A stretch of 64,000 bases of DNA from Saccharomycopsis fibuligera x Saccharomycopsis cf. fibuligera. Taxonomy: Eukaryota > Ascomycota > Saccharomycetes > Ascoideales > Saccharomycopsidaceae. The DNA is taken from contig CP012810.1 of the NCBI GenBank assembly GCA_001936135.1, forward strand, positions 4,030,001 to 4,094,000. The letters run 5' to 3'. The number at the start of each line of letters is the position of its first letter. Within the stretch, counting starts at the first letter, position 1. Under the pieces are notes generated by a model. That model was not told where the DNA came from, ran no database searches, and worked only from the letters and a program-made list of their open reading frames with translations. Below, in pieces: positions 53,054 through 64,000 of the stretch. Position numbers and translations under genes: made by a program.

Positions 53054-55417
53054 CCTAAACATGTTCTGACAGTTTTTATAAGTTTTTGTTCTAATTTATT
53101 TTTCTATCATTACTGAGTTTATTTCAGTTCTATTGTGCCACAGTTCTATTGTGCCATGTTTCCTCGTTTTTGTTGTCCTTTTTTACTTGTCGCATTTTTT
53201 TTTTCCCACAAGATTCCCTATAACTGTATTATTTTGTACCCTTAGCTATATCTGATTTATTATTTTGGTTTTTTTTTATTAGTTTTTACTTTTTTTTTTT
53301 TTTTGTTTTTCATTTTTTGTTTTAGTTTCTCATAATAATATGCTTTATTTTTTTTTAAAAATTATTATCACTTCTGCCTAGAGTTTTTAATCTAAAAATT
53401 CCAAGCTCTAAGTAATGTTGTAGTTGTTATTATAAAAGTTTAGTGGAACTGATTGGTAGATTAAGGAATAGTAGATCAAGAATAGTTTATAACTTATATA
53501 GAAATAAATAGAAAACAGCGATCACTTCTAGTTAAATGGTAAGTGTCTTAGTAAATAGCAATCAATACTTTCCTAAAAAGGAAATTACAGTGGTGATCCT
53601 TTAAGGGATAAAATAATGGACCATATTTTCTAAAAGGAAAATTGCAATTGGAAAGCAGAGAGGGAACTGGGTGGACACGGCGCAGATTTAAATCACATTT
53701 AGGCTATAATGTATCTATCCACCACCTTTTATTAAAGGAGTGGTAGTATAGAAGAAAAAATTGTCTGTTTACCATATGGTGTAGTGTTATTGAGGCTTGT
53801 CGAAGACCTTTTGCTGGAATCACTTCGTGGCGAACCAAACCATTGCTTGAATTTCTTATTTCATTGCTTGTACAGGAAAACCCACGGCAGCAGTATCAAT
53901 AAATATACACTATATCCATACTGTATCTGTGGATGTTGAGATTCTTAAATGCATATTATATATGTTTGCGCTTATTAATTTAACACACCTCTTACATTGT
54001 TACACAGACAAAGTAAGACAAATACACATCCATATATGAAATAAAGAGAGTTTCTATTTCATGATACTCTCCAAGTTTGGTAAGTTGAAAATTAGACTTT
54101 GTAGTTTTACAGTTCTACTCGCTAATTTTTTTTTTTTTTTTACTGTCATAATTCTGCTTTGCTTTAGTTATATCATCATAAAATGGAATGCACCCAACAA
54201 CTAATTACAAATCTTTATGTGCACCTTCTGAGAATATGAACAAAGATAACGGCGCGATCTGTCTAGCGAATTATACAAAAAAACATACAGTTGCTTGGGG
54301 GTTATTTTAATTTTTTTTTATCTTTTTTTTATATAGGCAATTAAAGATTAAAAGAAAGAAAAAAATCAATAATAAAAAAAAAAAAAAAAAGAGGAAAAAT
54401 AAAATCAAAAAAGTATTCACACAATAGAAGGAAAAATATAAGAGTAATAATTATGAAAAAACAGAGACAAAAAAACTGAAGAAAGTATAAAATATGTCAA
54501 ACAAAATAATACTTATAAACAGAAACAAAAAAAAATGTATATATGCATGTGTACTAGGGTCATTATCATGTAGTATACCAACACAAAAACGCATTTGGTA
54601 ACTGAAAGACTAAAAGAAAGACTAAAAGAAATAGCAACGTCAATTTGAATTGTTTTCTTTTTTTAAAATCAAATTGATGTTAAACTATTAAAACTTGAAA
54701 CATAAACTTTTTTTTCTTATTTTCGATATTTTTAAATATTTGAACATTTTTTTAAATTTTTTTTATATTTTTGAAAGTTTTTTTTTTGTTTTTTTTTTTT
54801 TTTTTTGCGGTATTTTTGCTGATATTTCATTTCAGTTTGGTTCTTTTTTTCAACTCTCTTTCTTAAACTTTTATGTTTAGCCGACCCGCAAAACCATGTA
54901 TGCCTTTGTTTCATTCAGCTTTACAACACAATGATTATTGCCCAATCCTCTCTGAAAAATAACGGATAGCACAAAAAAACCAAAAAATGCAGCACAACAC
55001 AAGAGCTAGCAACGTCCGGTAGCAATCCGTATCAGGCTAAACCAGCACCAAGCATAATGCATTAACGAGACGGACACAAAAGGACATTTGCCCTTTCACA
55101 TAATTAGCAAGCTCAATTATTGACAATGGCAACAATCCACATGATCTCTTGATTCCTTCAAAGATGAACTAAAATAAATGAAGAATGAAAAAAATAAAAT
55201 AAAAATTATGCAAAATCTAATACATTGACACGAGACAGTAAATTGAAGATGATGAGTTGATGATAATAAACCTGAAAAAACAAAAAGCAAAACAGAAACA
55301 ATGACATATAATACGACGTCAATGATTATTAAAAATCAGAGAAACAATGGGTAAGATAGAACAAGACACAAAGGGCAAAAACAGATACAAAACCAACATA
55401 CAAAAGAAAAAGTCAAA
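53054..55417. other. 2.4-kb A/T-rich gene desert
   Basis: Many A and T tracts (for example T18 near 54127-54142 and A18 near 54373-54391) are present. No coding sequence, tRNA or recognisable structured RNA was found. A non-coding transcript cannot be excluded. Confidence 0.45.
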
Positions 55418-57466
55418 TTACTCTTTAACTTGCAAGTTTTCAACTCCTTGTTTAGCTTCATCCACTGACTTGCTGCTTTCAGTTGTTTCGCTCTCTGACT
55501 CGTCTTTGCCATTTTCGCTTCTTTCAGTAGCTGGAAGAACCCATTGTTGAAAGTCTTGTTGTAATCTGACCTTCTCGTTTTTCACTTCAATAAAGTCAAT
55601 CTTTTCAATTGCTTGAAGCACCAAGTCGTAGTTACCACCACTCAAATTCTGCACTCTAAAAAAATTTGCAATAACAGGAATTGGAATGAAACCATTAGAG
55701 TTCATTTGTTTTCTCAAAAAGATATCCTTCACCAAGTTTTCGGTGGAGAAGTAATAGCTAATTTGATTTATAATGGCCTTAAGTTGTTCGTCAGTATTGG
55801 CTGGGTTTATTATTGGAGCAGCACCTGGAACGAAACCTGAGGCGTTGTTGAAGTATCTTTGTTGGTTGTAGTTCTTACCGCCCAATTTTGGATTTGGAAC
55901 AGGGAATGGAAGACCATTAATGTCACCGCCGTTATAAAAACCATATGGTGGGTAGAATGGAACAAATGGTGGTGGGGGTGGGTGAGATTTGAAACCGCCT
56001 TGAGGGATAAAACCTTGCACAAAAGGTACTTGTTGTTGTTTAAATGGAACATATCCGTTACCGTTATGATTAGCATTACTATGCTTGAATTCACCACTGT
56101 GGTGGTGGCTGCCATTATTGCTGTGGTTGTTGTAGTAGTGTTTGTTACCATGTGGCTTACCTTTGTATGGCTGGTAATTAGCTCTAATATAGCGAGCATT
56201 CTTGGTGTGGTGGAAGTTACCGCTGGTATTATTGTTATTGTAGTTGTTGTAATGGTTGTTGTGGTTGTATTCGCGGTGGGTGTTTTGTCTGTCTACACCA
56301 TTCAATTTAGCTTCATTCTTTTCAGCGTCATCTTTTTTGGCTTTGCTGGCACCATCCTGAGCATACGTTTCTTCTAAGCTCTTTTCAGTTTGGTCAGATT
56401 CAAGAAATTCAGCGGATTTGGCAGCGATGGTAGCAGAGTCATCTTTGTTCACGCTAGATGGAACAATAGAAGTGGTAGCAGCGCTTTCACCTTCGAGGGC
56501 ATCAGTCTTAGAGGCACCAGCGCTCGGAGCGAAAGTAGAAGCAGACTTGGCATCCTTTTCAGAAGATTTACTACCATCGTCTCTTTTGGTTTCTGAAACT
56601 TTACGCTTTGGCACTTTAGCAGCAGCAGAACCGGCTTTACCTGGCTTACCGCTATTATTGTTAACGCTAGCACCATTGGCGGTTGACGGAATAATATTCT
56701 TCTTTCTGTTAGTGCGTTTGTTGTGAGACTTGTTTGGCTTTCCACTGCTTGAGCTACTGGATATCACGACTGAGGCTTCGTATGGCACCCATTTTTCCTT
56801 ACCACTGGTTTTGGCAATAGGCTTTTTGGTGTTGTTGTTGCTAGTACTGGCGGAAGTGGCCTCAGAAGCTTCCTTAATGGCGCTTAATGGACTTGGCCAT
56901 TTACTGGCATCTTCGTCAACTTTAACAGCGGCTAATGGTTTTGTTGGAGCAGCTTTGACTGTTTTGCCCCAAGCACTAACAGTTGGAACTGGAGCTGGAG
57001 CCAAATTTAGCTGAGCTTTCTTTTGAGTCTTTTTATCAGCCTTTTTTTCACCCTCAGTTTCGGCGGCTGGGGCAGAGGATTCTTCAGCGGCGTCAATGGC
57101 TGGAGTTGAAGCAACAGCATCAGCAGTATCAAGTTTTCCAGAAGCCTCTGGTTTTGATTCTGCTTCAGCAGAAGTATCCTTTGATTGTAATTTTTCGGCA
57201 GAAACAGTGTTTTCCTTAGATTCTTCAGCAGCGACTGGAGTGGCATCAGTAGCACTTGGTGAGACTGATTTGGATTCTGGAGTTTGAGAAGAAGTAGCTT
57301 CAGAGTCAGCTCTGGAGCCTGCGGCTATGTGAGCGTACGAGATGGAAGACACTAAAGACATTGTTAGTTTTTGCGGCCCAGCTAGAATTAAATTTTCAAT
57401 ACAATATATAAAAATAACAGTACTTGCCAATATACTGAGATGTAAATGAGAAAAATAATACTTACT
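55418..57466 (-). CDS. SRO9: Sro9/Slf1-type La-motif RNA-binding protein
   Basis: The spliced model has exon 1 ending at 57466 (a single coding base, A) and exon 2 at 57351-55418, giving 644 residues that begin MSSISYAHIAAGSRADS. The C-terminal La motif (about 520-600) reads LKAIINQISYYFSTENLVKDIFLRKQM and then NGFIPIPVIANFFRVQNL. Yeast Sro9 and Slf1 bind mRNAs and polysomes. The rest is disordered, with Ala/Glu/Lys-rich, His/Asn-rich and Pro-rich parts. A short WVP block (KWVPYEASVVISSSS) and LNLAPAPVPTVSAWGK match conserved Sro9 blocks. Unspliced RNA would start at an in-frame ATG (57361) and give nearly the same protein. Confidence 0.87.
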   Translation of the reverse strand, partial: SKYYFSHLHLSILASTVIFIYCIENLILAGPQKLTMSLVSSISYAHIAAGSRADSEATSSQTPESKSVSPSATDATPVAAEESKENTVSAEKLQSKDTSAEAESKPEASGKLDTADAVASTPAIDAAEESSAPAAETEGEKKADKKTQKKAQLNLAPAPVPTVSAWGKTVKAAPTKPLAAVKVDEDASKWPSPLSAIKEASEATSASTSNNNTKKPIAKTSGKEKWVPYEASVVISSSSSSGKPNKSHNKRTNRKKNIIPSTANGASVNNNSGKPGKAGSAAAKVPKRKVSETKRDDGSKSSEKDAKSASTFAPSAGASKTDALEGESAATTSIVPSSVNKDDSATIAAKSAEFLESDQTEKSLEETYAQDGASKAKKDDAEKNEAKLNGVDRQNTHREYNHNNHYNNYNNNNTSGNFHHTKNARYIRANYQPYKGKPHGNKHYYNNHSNNGSHHHSGEFKHSNANHNGNGYVPFKQQQVPFVQGFIPQGGFKSHPPPPPFVPFYPPYGFYNGGDINGLPFPVPNPKLGGKNYNQQRYFNNASGFVPGAAPIINPANTDEQLKAIINQISYYFSTENLVKDIFLRKQMNSNGFIPIPVIANFFRVQNLSGGNYDLVLQAIEKIDFIEVKNEKVRLQQDFQQWVLPATERSENGKDESESETTESSKSVDEAKQGVENLQVKE
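57352..57465 (-). other. SRO9 intron splitting the start codon
   Basis: Read on the minus strand, the 114-nt intron starts GTAAGTAT at 57465, has a CTAAC branch core (AACTAAC) 12 nt before its TTTAG end at 57352, and is flanked by CAAAA and TGTCTTCC. Joining gives CAAAATGTCTTCC, a start codon in strong context. The model rests on splice signals only. Confidence 0.65.
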
Positions 57467-58014
57467 TTTGATAGTTACTTTGTAAATGCGGATACAAGCA
57501 ATTGATGAAGAATATCAGTGGTTTGGAAAAAAGATATTCTTGAAGTTATAACACAGAACCACGAAAGGAAATCAGTGAAATAAAAAGAAGAGAATATTGA
57601 AAATAAGTTGGTTCTTTGACAGTTGAAAATGTCTTCGGTGAGTTCGAATTACTTGTTTATCCACAAGAAAATTTTTCTTGCTGTGAATATGGGATAAACT
57701 ATAAGGATTCTCCTTAGATGATATCAAGCACTAGGAAATCACTCTCTTAACTCCACCAAAAAACTGGAAACTAAGCTTTGAATCAATTTAGCTGAAGCAG
57801 CAGTAAATTGACGATAAGAGCGAATTGCAATGAATATAGGAAACTAATGGGAACCAGCGGTTGCGATGTGCAAGAGTTGGGCAGGATCCTGAGAGAGAGC
57901 GTGGTGAGTCGTGAGTGGTTGCGTTGACCGGAAGTAGTGTCTACCTAGGATTGGGATGGACAAAGAAATGGAAGAGAGAAAATTTTTTTCTTTTTCTTTG
58001 GATTTTTCTTGCTT

Positions 58015-58053
<39 letters not shown>

Positions 58054-58858
58054 TTTTCTTGTGTTTTCTCCCCAATCGAAGGCTTCAGAGTGAAAAATAT
58101 TTTTTTTTTTCTTGTGCGTCGCTCGTCGCTCGTTTTTTTCACTTGTTTTGTTTTCGCAATGGAACCAACGCCGAAATCTGGTTTTCTCGGTGTGCAAACG
58201 AGAAAAAAATAAAAAGATGCAAAAAAATAAAAAAAAAAAAAAAAAAAAATATTACGGAGATACGTATGTAACCCGGACTCAACACATTGCCGAATTTGGA
58301 AATATTCCTCCCGGACAAGGTCCTTTTGTCATCAATGAGAATACTGGAGTGCGGACTATGGACTGCGAATATGTGCAGGTTGTACCTTTGCTAGTGGCCA
58401 AACATTAAATACAATAGAAGACTAATATTAAATCCAAACAGTAAATGCAAATTGAAAGGATAAAGTTAATCAATAAATAAATAAATAAATAAATAACTGT
58501 CGTAACCTAAACTTTTTTTTTTCATCTTCATGAATTAAAATATGTATAAACAGTAATGAGTCAACCCAATCGATGAAGGGGGAATGAAGCAAAAAATTTT
58601 GTAACACAGAAAGAAATAGAGCAAGAAAAACAAGAAGAATTGAGAGAAACAAGAACATCAAGAGTAACGAAAAGCGTTAAAAATTGAGAGCAATATAAGA
58701 GAAAACAAAAACAGAAACAAAGAAAAAAATAAAAACCAGTAGAAAAATAACTATCAAGTGTCGACGGATTGTGGATATAATAAGATAATGTCCATCAAGC
58801 TTCTATGAAATAAATATAAATGACTCTTCATGCAATCATAATTGTTTATGGCCATCTA
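57467..58858. other. SRO9 5' region and JSN1 3' flank
   Basis: The region holds a T30 run (58018-58047), an A20-type run near 58229-58249, and an (AAAT)n run near 58473-58496. The SRO9 leader and promoter lie at the left. No gene is seen, and the short frames cross homopolymers. Confidence 0.5.
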
Positions 58859-61800
58859 TCATCTGTAAATGTTACCATTAAACTGACTTTGGAATCCCGC
58901 ATGATTGGCAGGGGATCCATTGCCATTAATATTCAATCTTTCAAACTGGTTCATCAATAGCCCATTGTCAAATAGCTGCTGGTTCGAAAGCATATTGTTT
59001 GGCATGTTTGGACTAAGGGCAGCACCAGTGTTGAAGTTGTTAAACAGTTGCTGATTCCCATTGCCATATGGTGGAGTAAACAGATGGATGTTGGGATTTG
59101 GCACTTGGAGGTTCATTTGTGGAAGGATGTTGTAGTCCATGCTTTGAGTGGCGAACTGTGGACTAACAATTGGCGGCATCTGGCTTACAAATCTGCTATT
59201 TCCATTGATGTTAATGTTGTTAATGTTGTTAATATTGTTAGTGTTGTTGTTGTTGTTAGCCGCTGAAATCCCATTTACAATAGTTGGATTGGCTGGTGGG
59301 ATTCCATTTGTATTTCTAGGGTTGCCTCTGAGACTACTGTGCCTTCCAGATTTCCCGTTATTACCATTATTGTTACTACCATAATTTCCATGGAAATTGT
59401 TTCCAATATTGTTCAACAAGTTGTTAGATGATATTCTATTAGAACCTCCCAAATTGTCCTTATTGCTTAAACCAACTTCATCCATCAAACGCTTGTACCC
59501 TTGCTGATAAGAACTAACGTTCAACTCAAGCAACGTCTTTTTCACTTGCTGAATAATAAACGGTTTCAAATTACTTTCAATAATTAGTGGGGTGGATAGC
59601 GTCTTGTGAATGAACGTAGGACCATATGTGAATTCTTTCAAGATCAACTTAAGACATTCTGGGGTATTTGGAAGTCTATTGCCACCATCTGCGACTTCAC
59701 CATCAATTTCCAATGGTTGCTGTTTGCTACTACCTTCGGTAAGATCGCCATAAAGGGTTTTCAAAATCAATTCACCTGCTCTGGTATCATTTCGGTTATT
59801 CAAAATCTTTAATATCGTCAAACTTCCCAATTTGTTGTAGCTCAATTCAACCAACCATGGCAAAAGCTTTTGTGTTAAAATTAAATGTCTGTCAGGTAAA
59901 GTGCAAGTGTCCAAATACCAAGTCAAAAGCAACGCACCGTTATTGTTAATGGCTAAAAATTCAGCATAAACAATGATTAAAGAAGCCAATAATCCAGTTT
60001 GTTCTACAGTACAGTTACCACTTTCTAAAACAGCACGAATAGCTCTAGAACCATACCTGTCTTGTGCTAATACCCAGAATTTGGAGCAAATAGCTTCGAA
60101 AATAAAGTTATTCCAAGGACTACCAAACTTCAAGCAACCCTGGATTAAATAGTTACCAAACCCATCCTTGAACAATGAAGCAACATATGGTAACACTGCT
60201 TCACTAATGGCGTTCTTTTGCCTAATTGTTTTAGCAACATTTATAATCTTTTGGCCAGCCCATGTACCATTCTTGTGTATTCCCATTTGCGCAATGTATG
60301 GTGCGACTTTCTTAAGTAAAATGTCTTTAACTTCCTCACTAGCAACTTCAAATATTTTTTGAACAACAGTATTACCCAAATAATCACTAGATAATTCAGC
60401 AATTTCGTCATACATGGCAAGCGCAATATTTTCAATGTCTATCTGGCTCAACTGATTTGAATCAGCAAGCTTTCTGATTTCTCTCAATTTGGGAGCATCA
60501 AATTCGCGTTGAGAAATTGGATCTGGTAATGGGCCACAATCACTGTCGAATCCTTCATAGGACACTGCATTGTCAATCATATGGACAATGATTGGGTTAA
60601 AATTTTTGTCATCTTTTCTGTAAAGATCAAACAGTTGTAAAATATCAAACAACTTTGGCAAGACATCTTTGAATGGCAATGGATGAGAGGTTAACAAAAG
60701 ATTTTTCTTTTCATTTTCATTGGCAGAAATTGAGGAGTTAGCCATACTTGCTTCAGCAGTTTGAGTTTCAGATTTGCTCTTTGATGGTGATGTTGAAGCG
60801 GCTGACAAAGTAGTTGTTGTTGTTGTTGTTGCTGCTGCTGGCGGTAAGGCAACTGGACTGGAAGGAAAACGCGAACCATCATAAGCATTAGATAAAATTT
60901 TGACAAAGCCAATGATACATGAGTATCCTGGATAGAGCTCTTTATGATTTAGCTGGGCTTTGGCATGCATTGCCATTTCAATATTCTCAAATTCGATAAT
61001 GGCGCTGACATTTTGAACAAATTCTACGGAATATTTGGATTGGTGATTGAGTTGAGAGTCACTATTGGCGTATTCATCATCTTCATTTATGGTTTCAATT
61101 GCAATTTTTCTATCATCAGTAGGGCTTTTATTACCATTTCTATTGTTGTACTCGGAATCATTAGCAGGATGTAGCACATAAACCCCTCTAACTTTACCAA
61201 ATCCACTTGCTAATTTAAAAACACTCAATGATGTAGTTATACCAATATTGAGCGGAGGCAAATTCATAATCAAAATGGAATATGTTGGTGATAACGTTGT
61301 GACTTGAAAAGATGAGGTAAATTCCAACAAGCGCAAATCAGCTTTGTCAACAAGAGTAGGCTGATTCTGACCTAAAGTTGGGCTAAGTGGATTATTTAAC
61401 TGCGAGATTTGTTTTTGCGCATTAGAAGCGTAAAGTTGTGGGGTTTGCTGTGATTGTTGTTGTTGGCGCTGGTGGTGGTGCTGATGACGCTGTATCTGAC
61501 CATTGACCACTAAATTATAGTACTCGCTTGGAGAATCAATAACCTGGGGAACGTTTGACCCTATTGAGTAGGTTTGTGATCTAGGCCTAGCGGTATCCAT
61601 TACAGTATTAGCGAGCAACTGAGGATTTGAAATTCCAGGCATATTTGTATTTGTGTTTGTGTTGTCGCTGTTGGAGAGTGACCCATGATCATTAGTTTGA
61701 TATTGACTTTGTTCGTATTTTCCAACATTATTAGATTTGTAGTCATAATAGCCACTGCCTTGTGAGACAGATGAGTTAGCTGAGGTGTGGTTACTTTGAG

Positions 61801-62143
61801 AAACATTGTTGGCCATATTTACCATGACTTGTTGTTGTTGTTGTTGTTGTTGTGGCTGTTGTTGTGGCTGTTGATGTTGTTGTTGTTGTTGTAAATTTGG
61901 AGAAGCCGCCAGATGAGGATCAAACGGTAAGTGGTACTGCTTTTCACTTAATGCGTTTGTAGTGGTATAAGATCTTATTCTCGAAAAATCAGGTAGTGCA
62001 TTATGAGGAAGCTGAGTGACTTGGTTTGCAGATTGAGACATGTGTTGTATAGAAGGAGGCTGTTGCTGTTGTTGTTGTGACTGCTGCTGTTGTTGTTGTT
62101 GTTGTTGTTGTTGTTGTGACTGTGGTTGTTGTTGCGACTGTGG

Positions 62144-62183
<40 letters not shown>

Positions 62184-63082
62184 GACTGTGGTTGCAACTG
62201 TTGTTGCTGGTTTTGTTGTGACTGTTGTTGCTGTGGAATTTGCAGAACGGGTATTTGCTGCATTGAGGCATGATGTCTCAACTGCTTGTTGTTAGATTCA
62301 GCCAACGAATCTTTAGAAGCCGAGTTGGAAAGAAACGAACCCAAGTCAGTGTTTGCATTCGTACTCCAGATATTAGAGTCAATCCCAAAAAGTGAACCTG
62401 ACCTTAATCTTCTGGCACCACCGACCGGGGGCAATGTGGCGTTTGCGGTGGTTGTATTTCCTGTGTTGCCTACGCTGGAAGTGCCCAAGCCGAAAATTTC
62501 ACTGAAGGGATCTCTTGAGGCTGATGTAGCGGCTGGAGTGGAATTGTTGGATCCGGCGGTAGCCAACAAAGGAGAAGTTCTATTCTGTAAATTCAAGTTC
62601 GAAGAGGAAGCATTTGATGTTGTATTAGGAACGGCTAATGAACTAGAAGAAGCGTTGTTCAAAAAATCAAAATTGAGGGGCGATGAAGGATATGTTGAAG
62701 CAGTATTGAATCTGGAGGGCAAGGTACCTGCTCTAGCTCTTGTTCTAAAACCCCCCAACTGAGAATTAAGTTTTGAGGCGGAATTCTCTGCGGCGCTTAT
62801 GTTTGGCAAGTTGAAAGTTTTCCACAGGTCGTCATTCATGTTATCACCGCTATCTCTGCTTATATTCATGTTGTTGATAGAATTGGCGCTTCCAGGAGGA
62901 GTAGATGATTGATTAGCGCTAGCGCCGACATTAGGGTTAGCGGCTATTGAGCTGATCTGGTGCTGATGCTGGTGCATTGGCGGGAAACTGATGTTATGCG
63001 AATTGTTCTGGTGACTGATATCAGGAACACCGGAATCCACTGTAGATGAATAGTCAGAAGAAAGATTTATATTGACGTTCAT
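58859..63082 (-). CDS. JSN1: Jsn1/Puf2-type RNA-binding protein (RRM plus PUF repeats)
   Basis: The product has 1407 residues. An RRM-like domain lies near 600-720 (YSILIMNLPPLNIGITTSLSV, and later IIGFVKIL). PUF repeats span about 895-1190, with the typical motifs LSSDYLGNTVVQKIFE, KNGTWAGQKIINVAK, FKDGFGNYLIQGCLK, QDRYGSRAIRAVLE and INNNGALLLTWYLD. This RRM-PUF order is that of S. cerevisiae Jsn1/Puf1 and Puf2, which bind mRNAs for membrane and mitochondrial proteins. Long poly-Gln tracts coded mostly by CAA (near 61825-61890 and 62060-62240 on the plus strand) and Asn-rich ends make it longer than yeast Jsn1 (1091). Confidence 0.93.
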
Positions 63083-63851
63083 TCAAGGGCAGTTTGAGGA
63101 TGGAAGGCGAGTGACTAGGGCGAAGGAAAGAGAAGAGGCGAGAATAAAGAAACAGGAAAAGAAGGAAAGGAAGTGGAGGAAAAATGAAAAGCAGGAAAGG
63201 AAAGGGAAAAAAATAAAGAATAAAAAATAAAAAATAAAAGCCAGGAGGACACACAGGAGGCAGTGGCAGCGGATGCGTGAAGCACGAGAGTTGAGATGTC
63301 GGGTTGTTTTTACCGGCAACACAAGAACTGAATTGAAGACGAGCAGTAGAGTATATGGAAGGAAGAGGACAAGAAAGAAAATAGGAGGCAAAGGCCAGAA
63401 GAAGAATATGGTCCTGATGCTGCTGCTGCTGTTGTTGTTGTGGACAGCTGACGAAGGCGTGTATTATAGTTATGGTTGTATTTGTGATTATTTTTTGTAA
63501 TTAATTAAAGAATTGGAATGCGGAAAAGTACAGTCTTTAGAAACCACAGCGGGACGCTTACCTAATTAGCAGATGCTATAGAGCAAAGTGCTGCCAGTGG
63601 CCGCCTGGTGGCTAACCAATTCTAGTGATGCTAAAGGCTTTGCCATGCGGAAGTGTCGCCCAAGTACGGTTAGACGAAGGAGGAGCACTGCGTCGACGCA
63701 GCACGATCTACAATGTGCTATATACCATATACACTATACACTATACCCTGAACTCCATTCCGCACACCCTCCAGTAACTCTTTATTCTGAATTGAGAACT
63801 GCTGAGAAGTCGTTGAAATCGAGTCTCACCAACTCATTCTCATTTTCGGCT
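63083..63851. other. JSN1 promoter and edge region
   Basis: A/G-rich JSN1 leader (63100-63240), then mixed sequence with a (CTG)n-like run near 63420-63440. Nothing else is recognised before the open frame at 63852. Confidence 0.5.
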
Positions 63852-64000
63852 ATGGCCAAAGCACACGGAGTGCCAGCACAGCCACGCACCCCACCCAAGA
63901 CGTGCACCACTAAACTACTAAACGCACAGCGCGCCGGCCTCCCCAAAATCATCAACGACAGCTGTTCAATTGCAGTTGCAATTGCAATTGCAATTGCTTG
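63852..64000 (+). CDS. Possible 5' end of a gene cut by the window edge
   Basis: An open frame starts ATG GCC AAA at 63852 and stays open to the window end (49 codons). It encodes a Pro/Lys-rich start and then an Ile/Ala run from a (GCAATT)n repeat. I recognise no family. It may be a genuine N-terminus or a chance frame. Confidence 0.3.
   Translation, partial: MAKAHGVPAQPRTPPKTCTTKLLNAQRAGLPKIINDSCSIAVAIAIAIA
63972..63997 (+). repeat. GCAATT hexamer repeat at right edge
   Basis: Tandem TGCAAT/GCAATT copies run to the end of the window, and the true extent cannot be seen. Confidence 0.7.

Noticed and set aside
62040-62295. Poly-Cys and poly-Val frames
   Set aside because: They are antisense to the poly-Gln coding part of JSN1.

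Overview
The window is nuclear DNA of a budding yeast, most likely of the CTG-Ser1 (Candida/Lodderomyces) clade. Genes are compact and mostly intronless. The few introns carry yeast-type signals (GTATGT or GTAAGT, then TACTAAC-like, then TAG). Leucine is written almost entirely as TTG, and CTG is rare in conserved genes: none was seen by eye in YPT31 or RGI1, and only two near the N-terminus of PIM1. Many proteins carry long poly-Q, poly-N, poly-D or Ser/Thr tracts, which suggests Lodderomyces or the C. parapsilosis group. The species call is an inference. If the code is CTG=Ser, the few CTG codons should be read as Ser.

Layout, left to right. 1-5.2 kb: a head-to-head pair of related FAD/NAD(P)H oxidoreductases (AIF/NDH-2 type), only one of which ends in a peroxisomal SKL signal, then a tRNA-Val(AAC). 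5.2-7.8 kb: a gene desert with a 148-bp inverted-repeat unit and faint LTR-like remains. 7.8-21.5 kb: SEC2, PIM1 (mitochondrial Lon), GLN4, FIP1, RGI1 and a WBP2/GRAM-like protein. 23.9-34.2 kb: ATG22, a PXMP4-like peroxisomal membrane protein, GID7, ATP11 and a beta-lactamase-fold serine esterase. 35.9-41.6 kb: a Baeyer-Villiger-type monooxygenase divergent from the esterase, then ECM25. 42.3-46.4 kb: SMB1 and YPT31 (each with one intron), then CHZ1. 48.6-53.1 kb: a large secreted Ser/Thr-rich protein with an N-terminal cellulose-binding-like (CBM1) module, its reading frame split by a -1 shift. 55.4-63.1 kb: SRO9 (La motif), whose start codon appears to be assembled by splicing, and JSN1/PUF2-type PUF protein. 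An open frame runs off the right edge.

How the genes work together. Most are housekeeping genes scattered as usual in yeast: secretion (SEC2, YPT31, ECM25), RNA (FIP1, SMB1, SRO9, JSN1, GLN4), mitochondria (PIM1, ATP11, RGI1), degradation and vacuole (GID7, ATG22) and chromatin (CHZ1). Three places look accessory and deserve attention. They are the divergent oxidoreductase pair, the divergent monooxygenase/esterase pair (a plausible ketone-to-ester-to-products module), and the frame-split CBM1 wall protein.
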